DNA of 5,171 nt from NCBI GenBank assembly GCA_002492525.1, contig DKZA01000029.1, positions 38,758 through 43,928 on the forward strand, written 5' to 3'. The notes under the pieces are model-generated. The model had not been told where the DNA came from, searched no databases, and saw only the letters and a list, made by a program, of their open reading frames with translations. This stretch comes from Lachnospiraceae bacterium UBA7086. Lineage in GTDB: Bacteria > Bacillota > Clostridia > Lachnospirales > Lachnospiraceae. Shown piece by piece: positions 1 to 4,317 of the stretch (within the stretch, counting starts at the first letter, position 1; each line of letters opens with the position of its first letter). The position numbers and the translations under genes were made by a program.

Positions 1-1
1 C

Positions 2-319
2 GACCTGACCCAGATGACCTTCGGATTCTCCCGTGACGATGCGGGCAAGTTCCTGGGTGACTATTATAAGAACAAGATTTATGAGTCCGATCCTTTCGCA
101 AGGCTTGACCAGAGCGGCGTAGGACAGCTTGTGCAGATGGCTGCAGAGAAGGGACGTGCGACCAGGCCGGATATCAAGCTTGGTATCTGCGGCGAGCACG
201 GCGGCGACCCGTCCTCCGTGGAGTTCTGTCATAAGGTGGGGCTGACCTATGTGTCCTGCTCACCGTTCAGAGTGCCGATTGCCAGATTGGCGGCAGCGCA
301 GGCGGCGATTCAGAATTGA
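2..319 (+). CDS. ppdK: Pyruvate, phosphate dikinase, C-terminal end (5' truncated by window)
   Basis: This cytosolic enzyme interconverts pyruvate, ATP and phosphate with phosphoenolpyruvate, AMP and pyrophosphate. In anaerobic Clostridia it commonly serves glycolysis in the pyruvate-forming direction. Only about 105 of the usual roughly 870 residues are visible, all from the C-terminal PEP/pyruvate TIM-barrel domain. The frame is open from base 2 (DLTQMTFGFSRDDAG); the ATG at 14 is internal, not a start. Diagnostic features are the GICGEHGGDPSS block, whose Cys (codon 188-190) corresponds to the catalytic Cys831 of C. symbiosum PPDK, and the SCSPFRVPIARLAAAQAA tail. The enzyme ends 42 residues after that Cys, as the family does, so the 3' end is intact. 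PEP synthase and enzyme I of the PTS share this fold, but the tail sequence is specific to PPDK. The gene is GC-richer than everything to its right and is followed by a hairpin terminator. Confidence 0.97.
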   Translation, partial: DLTQMTFGFSRDDAGKFLGDYYKNKIYESDPFARLDQSGVGQLVQMAAEKGRATRPDIKLGICGEHGGDPSSVEFCHKVGLTYVSCSPFRVPIARLAAAQAAIQN

Positions 320-389
320 TGCCATAGGGATTTGGGTACTTGCAGGCGAAAGTATTGAAGAATAGCTTAAAATAAATAGAAAGCGTAGA

Positions 390-430
390 GGGGTTCACCG
401 GAGTGGTTGGTGGACCCCATTTCTTTATGT
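390..430 (+). terminator. Probable intrinsic terminator of ppdK
   Basis: A 10-bp stem (390-399 with 409-418, one G-U pair) closes a 9-base loop and is followed by the T-rich run ATTTCTTTA. It lies 70 bases after the ppdK stop and 31 bases before the convergent stop of the AraC gene. The U tract is interrupted, so termination may be incomplete. Read on the minus strand, the same stem is followed by a less T-rich stretch, so it could also slow readthrough from the AraC gene. Confidence 0.75.
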
Positions 431-448
431 CCGGAGACTGTTGAAAAA

Positions 449-1375
449 TTATTCTGCATTATTCGGAAAGGCCAACAGTTTCTCTTTTCGGTATTCGGTT
501 GGTGTTAATTGATAATGCTTTTTAAATAATCTGCAAAAATAGTCTACATTATTAAAGCCTGTTTCAAAAGAAATTGCATTGATTTTCTTTTCGGTCTTTG
601 AAAGTAACTGGGCAGCTTCGTTTAAACGATAATTAATAAGATAATTTATTGGCGTAATGTGTAAATATTTGCGAAAAAGGTTTAATACGGTACTTTTGCT
701 GATTTTTGCATGCTCCGCAATGTCCTCTAATGAAATATTGCGTATATAATTCTGGTGAATGTATTGCATCATTAACTGTAGTCTTGCCTGAGAAGAGGCT
801 GAATCATTTGGGTGATTCCTTGAATACTTAATGTCTGCATTTTCATATATTTCTAACCAGAGCATTTGAAGAAGAGAGGATGTTGCAAGTTCTCTGGAGG
901 AGGCGCAGTCTTGGACTGCTATTATTTGTTTCATAATTGATAAAGCCTTTGCATGCCATGAAATATTGCCATGAAAAACCTGAAAAGTTAAGGTGGAAGA
1001 GATGATAGGTAAAATATATTTGTGATATATGAAACTATCTTGCGGAGCAATAAAAAAAGGCATACATACAAAATTTGGAATAACAGCCTCGCTGGGGGAA
1101 TGGAAGCGGTGCAGGATTTTAGAATTGATAAATACGCCGTTGCCTTCAGATAAAGTAAACTGTTTTTCTCCGATCCAGAAGGTTACAGTTCCTGATTCGA
1201 TATACACAAATTCAAATTCAGTATGCCAGTGCCATTCAATACAGTTAAAATCAAACAAGGCTAAATTGTCATAATAAAATTTGAATGGGTAGCTATTGTT
1301 GCCATGCTGAACCGTCTCCATTAAGTCCTCATCTGTCATTATCTTGTTATAGTCTGTATTATAATTCATGATCAA
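449..1375 (-). CDS. AraC-family transcriptional regulator (cupin sensor plus AraC HTH)
   Basis: A DNA-binding regulator of the two-domain AraC type, 308 residues, a usual family length. Residues 40-110 form a cupin-like sensor barrel: the EWHWHTEFEFVYIESGTV stretch (residues 47-64) with its His/Glu cluster, then a later FINSKILHRFHS strand, is typical of AraC_binding domains that bind sugars or other small ligands. The C-terminal 100 residues hold two helix-turn-helices, one near 213-236 (ISLEDIAEHAKISKSTVLNL) and one near 264-287, followed by the family signature around YFCRLFKKHYQLTPTEYRK. The gene converges on ppdK and is transcribed away from the DUF1349 remnant and the PPOX and MFS genes, an arrangement common for regulators of the adjacent divergent genes. 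The ligand and targets cannot be read from the sequence. The start is either TTG at 1375 or ATG at 1369 (306 residues). Confidence 0.93.
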   Translation of the reverse strand: MIMNYNTDYNKIMTDEDLMETVQHGNNSYPFKFYYDNLALFDFNCIEWHWHTEFEFVYIESGTVTFWIGEKQFTLSEGNGVFINSKILHRFHSPSEAVIPNFVCMPFFIAPQDSFIYHKYILPIISSTLTFQVFHGNISWHAKALSIMKQIIAVQDCASSRELATSSLLQMLWLEIYENADIKYSRNHPNDSASSQARLQLMMQYIHQNYIRNISLEDIAEHAKISKSTVLNLFRKYLHITPINYLINYRLNEAAQLLSKTEKKINAISFETGFNNVDYFCRLFKKHYQLTPTEYRKEKLLAFPNNAE

Positions 1376-1386
1376 TGCAACTCCTG
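1367..1386 (-). promoter_or_regulatory. Ribosome binding site and ambiguous start of the AraC gene
   Basis: On the minus strand an AGGAG motif (complement of 1381-1385) precedes two in-frame starts: TTG at 1375 with a 5-base gap, and ATG at 1369 with an 11-base gap. Neither spacing is ideal. TTG gives MIMNYN and ATG gives MNYN. I favour ATG on codon grounds but cannot exclude TTG. The choice changes only two residues. Confidence 0.6.
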
Positions 1387-1393
1387 ATGTGAA

Positions 1394-1433
1394 ATTATAC
1401 GATATTATACAATAAACTTGGGAAATAAATCAA
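1394..1433 (-). promoter_or_regulatory. Promoter of the AraC gene
   Basis: Read on the minus strand, TTGATT (complement of 1428-1433) stands 18 bases before a perfect TATAAT (complement of 1404-1409). A second perfect TATAAT lies exactly 10 bases further downstream (complement of 1394-1399), each as part of a GTATAAT direct repeat. The first is the better -10 by spacing. The second could be an alternative -10 or part of a protein-binding repeat. The transcript would have a short leader before the AGGAG site. Confidence 0.6.
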
Positions 1434-1469
1434 TGAAAAACAAACTTTTGTGTTATATAATTCAAAAAA

Positions 1470-1790
1470 ATGAAAGTGTCTCACGCTTTTAAAGAAACTT
1501 ATGATTCTGCTTCCGTAATGGTTATGAAGGATTTAAGCTGCTGGGCAAAGTGTTGCTTTGAGTTAACAGATTTTGGCACCCATGCTGCTGTGAGCGTTGT
1601 TACAAAAGGAGATTCAGATGATGCAAATGGGTGCAACCTGGAAGGGAATGTTGCATGGCTCCAGGTATGCAGGGTGGGAAATAATTTTGCGTTTCATTAT
1701 TCTTTAGATGGCGTTAATTTTTATATGATGAGATAGTTCCATTTGCCTGTTCTGCCTGTTGTTAAAGTAGGGCTGTTGGATCAGGCAAAT
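1470..1790 (+). pseudogene. Decayed DUF1349 (concanavalin A-like, REE1-type) gene
   Basis: The frame from ATG 1470 to TAG 1734-1736 encodes 88 residues that I recognise, from remembered family patterns, as the middle of a DUF1349 protein. Matching elements are KVSHAFKETYDSASVMVMKD, a W-K pair, the AVSVVTKGDSDD segment, and the HYSLDGVNFYMMR strand. Family members are roughly 180-200 residues and begin with a W-rich N-terminal half that is absent here; an in-frame TAA (1458-1460) closes the frame just upstream. After the TAG the same frame continues with family-like sequence (FHLPVLPVVKVGLLDQA) to about 1787, then with unrecognisable sequence until TGA at 1896-1898. So the gene has lost its 5' end, carries a nonsense codon, and has a worn 3' end. 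No clear ribosome site precedes ATG 1470. DUF1349 proteins have a carbohydrate-binding-like jelly-roll fold and poorly known function. Production of a short protein is possible but unlikely. Confidence 0.7.
1741..1790. repeat. 9-bp inverted repeat with embedded direct repeat
   Basis: ATTTGCCTG (1741-1749) and CAGGCAAAT (1782-1790) are perfect reverse complements separated by 32 bases. The left arm overlaps a tandem TGCCTGTT direct repeat (1744-1751 and 1753-1760, 9-base period). The structure lies in the decayed tail of the DUF1349 gene, about 95 bases before the PPOX start, so it could be an operator or an mRNA hairpin. It may also be chance. Confidence 0.35.
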
Positions 1791-1884
1791 AGGGCAACCG
1801 GCTATAATTTAGTAAAGAAAATTCAGGATGAGAGTCAGCAGCATAACTGGCAACAGGTCAGGGTGAAATGTTGGGAGGGAAAAT

Positions 1885-2499
1885 ATGATACATTTTGAAC
1901 GAGAAGTTACAGAACCGGAACTGATTGAAGAAATGTTACGCCAATTCAAGTATGTAAATCTGGGATTACAGGATACAGATGGATATCCTTACGTTGTTCC
2001 AGTAAATTTTGGATTTGAAATAAAAGAAAGTAAGCTGTATGTTTATATTCATTTCATGAAAAAGGGACATAAACTGGATCTGATGCGGAACAACCCCAAA
2101 GTCTGTCTGGAATTCAGTATGTTTAACGATTTTCCAGACAGACCTTATAAAAGACATTTCCATGATTATAGAAGTGTAATTGCTAAAGGCGATATCTACA
2201 TCATAGATGCCAAGGAAGATTATGAGACCTTTCAAAGAGGCTATAATTTGCTGTATACCTGTAACAATAGAACAGTTGAGCCTTTGGAAAGCCGAAAAAC
2301 TTTCCCCGTTATGTATATTGGAATGATTGTTTGTGATATGAAAAATGTAACTGCCAAATCCGAATTCCCTTTAAGAAAACCGGAGGATGTTCCGTTTATC
2401 AATGTTTATGATTTGCCCGAGGATACGGAACCATTCGACATCAGTGATATTATAGAGAAAAGAAAAGAGAAACTGTTTACAGACACAAGCGCCAACTAA
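1885..2499 (+). CDS. PPOX-class (NimA-like) FMN-binding split-barrel protein
   Basis: This 204-residue soluble protein belongs to the pyridoxamine 5'-phosphate oxidase-like superfamily, nearest the nitroimidazole-resistance (NimA) branch. Visible family features are the early strand pair VNLGLQDTDGYPYVVPVNFG (residues 24-43), the LYVYIHFMKKGHKLDLMRNN segment (51-70) whose His/Gly/Lys positions normally contact the flavin phosphate, NPKVCLEF (70-77), and YRSVIAKGDIYII (95-107), equivalent to the usual 'F-x-S-V-x-x-x-G' strand. Residues 140-152 form a further strand. The charged tail after 165 (PEDVPFINVYDLPEDTEPFD onward) is variable. Family members bind FMN, F420 or heme and act as reductases or oxidases; the substrate is unknown and drug resistance should not be assumed. 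The start is supported by GGGAGG at 1873-1878, 6 bases before ATG. It follows the DUF1349 remnant and precedes the MFS gene on the same strand with a 144-base gap. Confidence 0.9.
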   Translation: MIHFEREVTEPELIEEMLRQFKYVNLGLQDTDGYPYVVPVNFGFEIKESKLYVYIHFMKKGHKLDLMRNNPKVCLEFSMFNDFPDRPYKRHFHDYRSVIAKGDIYIIDAKEDYETFQRGYNLLYTCNNRTVEPLESRKTFPVMYIGMIVCDMKNVTAKSEFPLRKPEDVPFINVYDLPEDTEPFDISDIIEKRKEKLFTDTSAN

Positions 2500-2546
2500 T
2501 ATTAAGGTTTATGTATATGAAAGCTATCGTGAAAACGAAAAAATAC

Positions 2547-2573
2547 AAATCAGGTAAATGTCTTGCCTGTTTT
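2547..2573 (+). terminator. Weak terminator-like or attenuator hairpin between the PPOX and MFS genes
   Basis: CAGGTAA (2551-2557) pairs with TTGCCTG (2563-2569, one G-U) around the loop ATGTC. It is preceded by an A-rich run and followed by TTTT; three A-T pairs (2547-2549 with 2571-2573) could extend it. The stem is short and the T run has only four bases, so I expect partial termination at most. It would lower MFS expression relative to the PPOX gene if the two share a transcript. Confidence 0.35.
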
Positions 2574-2643
2574 CCATACAGTTCTGAAAATGCAATCAGG
2601 ATTTGCTGTAAAGTGAAAGAAAAAAGTAAGAAAGGAAACAATC

Positions 2644-3819
2644 ATGCCAAACTATAGAAAAACAAAAACAGCTTGTTATTTAGGATTTATTACACAGGCA
2701 ATAGCTGCTAATTTTGCACCGTTGCTATTCTTGAAATTTCATTATGACTATCGTATTTCTCTTGGAAATATTGCACTTATATCTACATGTTTTTTCTTTA
2801 CGCAGCTTTTAGTAGATTTGTTTTGTGCCAAATTTGTGGACAGGATTGGATATCGTGTATGTATTGTAGCCTCCGAGGTAAGTGCTGCAGCCGGACTGAT
2901 CGGCCTGGCAATTTTGCCGGATATTTTACCGAATCCGTTTATAGGAATTATATGCAGTGTAATCTTATATGCAATCGGAAGTGGATTGATCGAAGTACTC
3001 TGTAGTCCTATTGTAGAGGCATGTCCCTTTGAAAATAAGGAGGCGACAATGAGCCTTCTTCATTCTTTTTATTGTTGGGGAGCTGTGGGAACGATACTGA
3101 TTTCAACCTTATTTTTCCTGCTATTCGGGATGGATAGTTGGAAGTGGCTGGCTATATTATGGGCGCTTATCCCGGCAGTCAATATCTATAATTTTGCAAC
3201 GTGCCCCATTGAACATTTGGTAGATGAAGGGGGAGGAATGGGGATAAGAGAATTATTCCATAAACCTTTATTCTGGTTAGCCGTTTGTTTGATGGTCTGT
3301 TCTGGGGCATCAGAACTTGCAATGGCACAATGGGCATCGGCTTATGCGGAAGCGGCGCTGGGATTATCAAAAGCAATAGGTGATCTAGCAGGTCCTTGTA
3401 TGTTTGCAGTCACAATGGGAATAAGCCGTGTGATTTTTGGAAAATACGGTGATAGGATGGATTTGATGAAATTTATGATGGGATCTGGATTTTTATGCCT
3501 GGTATGTTATCTTCTTGCTTCGATATCCACAAATCCATTGCTGGGTCTTATTGGATGTATTGTATGCGGTTTTTCTGTTGGAATTATGTGGCCGGGGACA
3601 ATTAGTATTTCATCTGAAAAATTTCCCACGGGTGGAACAGCCATGTTTGCGCTGCTTGCTATGGCAGGAGATTTAGGTGGAAGTCTTGGGCCGGGTATTG
3701 TGGGTCGTGTAACGCAGTATGCAGGAGACAATATTCGTACAGGTATGGGTGTTGGACTTATATTCCCAGTCATTTTGCTTGTGATGCTCTTTATCCTTGG
3801 CAAAGAAAAGAGTAGGTAA
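2644..3819 (+). CDS. Major facilitator superfamily transporter, 12 TM
   Basis: This 391-residue inner-membrane secondary transporter has the standard MFS length. Hydrophobic segments fit twelve helices at roughly 10-32, 42-62, 72-92, 98-118, 136-160, 165-185, 208-230, 245-268, 275-293, 297-320, 330-352 and 366-386. The long cytoplasmic loop expected between helices 6 and 7 is at 186-207 (CPIEHLVDEGGGMG onward). An MFS motif A equivalent, DRIGYR (residues 66-71), follows helix 2, and its second-half counterpart GKYGDR (266-271) follows helix 8, confirming two six-helix halves. The LHSFYCWG segment in helix 5 and QWASAYAEAALG in helix 7 resemble the FucP/sugar-type MFS branch, but the substrate and direction of transport cannot be decided. 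The start is supported by AAAGGAAA (2631-2638), with AGGA 7 bases before ATG. It is likely co-transcribed at least partly with the PPOX gene. No strong hairpin terminator follows directly; the first convincing one is at 4143. Confidence 0.92.
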   Translation: MPNYRKTKTACYLGFITQAIAANFAPLLFLKFHYDYRISLGNIALISTCFFFTQLLVDLFCAKFVDRIGYRVCIVASEVSAAAGLIGLAILPDILPNPFIGIICSVILYAIGSGLIEVLCSPIVEACPFENKEATMSLLHSFYCWGAVGTILISTLFFLLFGMDSWKWLAILWALIPAVNIYNFATCPIEHLVDEGGGMGIRELFHKPLFWLAVCLMVCSGASELAMAQWASAYAEAALGLSKAIGDLAGPCMFAVTMGISRVIFGKYGDRMDLMKFMMGSGFLCLVCYLLASISTNPLLGLIGCIVCGFSVGIMWPGTISISSEKFPTGGTAMFALLAMAGDLGGSLGPGIVGRVTQYAGDNIRTGMGVGLIFPVILLVMLFILGKEKSR

Positions 3820-4142
3820 ACACAGTGGGGATGCAAAATACATTTTTTTTCGTGCGATTTTAAGGGCATTTTTACATTAGGGAAAGTGCAAATGTGTTTG
3901 GAGGCTTTCTTTGAAGAGTAAAATTAGCATGTCATATTGTGATATATTTTTTGAAGCGATTTACATTGTATAACTAACTTAAAGTTTTGTCTGACGACGA
4001 TCCTTTCCCTTGCATAAATACTGGATTTGTAGGAATGTTCTGCACAGGATCACCATGGAGTAGGGGCAGCCAGGGCGAAAGCCCGACAGGATAAAACAAA
4101 TTGCCCTTTATAGGAAAAAGTAAAATAAATTAGCTGCGACAT
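3820..4142. other. Long intergenic region, no protein gene seen
   Basis: This stretch separates the MFS gene from the terminator at 4143. Positions 3820-3990 are AT-rich, with a T8 run at 3843-3850 that has no convincing stem before it, so I do not call a terminator there. TTTGAAG occurs twice (near 3910 and 3950). I found no well-spaced promoter. Positions 3999-4114 are noticeably GC-richer and are described separately. If the MFS transcript runs to the hairpin at 4143, its 3' untranslated region would be about 320-370 bases. Confidence 0.6.
3999..4114 (+). other. GC-rich hairpin-forming element, possible structured RNA or repeat remnant
   Basis: Several complementary segments cluster here: GATCCT (3999-4004) with AGGATC (4046-4051); AGGGGCA (4062-4068) with TGCCCTT (4102-4108, one G-U), which encloses GGGC-GAAA-GCCC (4073-4084), a stem capped by a GNRA tetraloop; and CCT-TTAT-AGG (4105-4114), which would compete with the middle stem. 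ACAGGAT occurs twice (4044-4050, 4086-4092). Nested stems, a GNRA loop and a GC island in AT-rich spacer suggest a structured RNA, or the remnant of a dispersed intergenic repeat. I do not recognise an RNA family, and no promoter is clear. Confidence 0.3.
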
Positions 4143-4189
4143 AGAAAAATAAGACTTTGCATCGAAAGATGCGGGGTCTTATTTTTCTT
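4143..4189. terminator. Strong 21-bp GNRA-capped hairpin, probable bidirectional terminator
   Basis: Positions 4143-4163 pair continuously with 4168-4188 around the tetraloop GAAA. All 21 pairs form, with three consecutive T-G wobbles (4156-4158 with 4173-4175). The outer half is A-rich on the left (AGAAAAATAAGAC) and T-rich on the right (GTCTTATTTTTCT), giving a GC-containing core followed by a U run on the plus strand. The near symmetry gives the same architecture on the minus strand. It would end transcripts from the MFS side and insulate the downstream XRE gene. Confidence 0.85.
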
Positions 4190-4190
4190 G

Positions 4191-4248
4191 CCTGATGCAA
4201 AACCAACACTAGCAGTATAAAACTTTTTCCCCTGCTCATACCATCAGG
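4191..4248. repeat. Nested inverted repeat upstream of the XRE promoter
   Basis: The outer arms CCTGATG (4191-4197) and CATCAGG (4242-4248) are perfect 7-bp complements. Inside them AGCAG (4211-4215) pairs with CTGCT (4232-4236), and AAAA/TTTT can pair further in. The whole sits between the terminator hairpin and the proposed -35 of the XRE gene. It could be an upstream operator, an RNA stem in a longer transcript, or a worn mobile-element end. Confidence 0.4.
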
Positions 4249-4252
4249 GTGT

Positions 4253-4296
4253 TTGTTTAGAGCATACTTAATGGTAAAATGATAGCGTCAAATCAT
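4253..4296 (+). promoter_or_regulatory. Promoter and possible operator of the XRE-TPR gene
   Basis: TTGTTT (4253-4258) and TAAAAT (4275-4280) are separated by 16 bases, a good sigma-A match, 38 bases before the ATG. Overlapping and following the -10 is an inverted repeat, ATGAT (4279-4283) and ATCAT (4292-4296), 8 bases apart. Such a position would suit autoregulation by an XRE-family protein; that role is inferred. Confidence 0.5.
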
Positions 4297-4317
4297 CAAA
4301 AAGGGAAGGAAATAGAT

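Noticed and set aside
1029..1274. Plus-strand frame of 81 codons
   Set aside because: It lies wholly inside the AraC gene on the opposite strand, has no ribosome site or family-like sequence, and is a shadow of that gene.
1734..1736. TAG as a pyrrolysine or programmed readthrough codon
   Set aside because: The gene already lacks its N-terminal half and its 3' part loses family similarity soon after the TAG, so decay is simpler. No pyl genes or readthrough element are visible.
1776..1808. Promoter for the PPOX gene (TTGGAT and TATAAT)
   Set aside because: TATAAT at 1803-1808 is perfect, but the nearest TTGNNN is 21 bases away, too far for a standard sigma-A promoter, and there is no extended -10 TG. 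Possible but unsupported.
1966..2235. Minus-strand frame of 89 codons
   Set aside because: It is antisense to the well-supported PPOX gene, with no recognisable domain or start signal.
2787..3005. Plus-strand frame of 72 codons
   Set aside because: It is an out-of-frame reading of the MFS gene.
3179..3376. Minus-strand frame of 65 codons
   Set aside because: It is antisense to the MFS gene, and its Pro/Leu-rich text mirrors membrane-helix codons.
3822..3850. Terminator directly after the MFS gene
   Set aside because: There is a T8 run, but the sequence before it forms only a 4-bp A/T stem, not a GC-containing hairpin.
3507..3869. Minus-strand frame of 120 codons
   Set aside because: Almost all of it is antisense to the MFS C-terminal half; its Pro/Ile-rich composition is what reversed Gly/membrane codons give, and no ribosome site or domain is seen.
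3979..4109. Minus-strand open stretch of about 42 codons, with ATG at 4056 (25 residues, MVILCRTFLQ onward)
   Set aside because: Short, with no ribosome site. It overlaps the hairpin-rich island and is more likely non-coding. It would be worth reviving only if BLAST finds it conserved in many genomes.
3820..4317. Retron, CRISPR array, tRNA or known riboswitch in the long gap
   Set aside because: There is no reverse transcriptase nearby, no regularly spaced repeats, no cloverleaf with CCA-type acceptor, and no riboswitch core that I recognise. Only unassigned stems are present.
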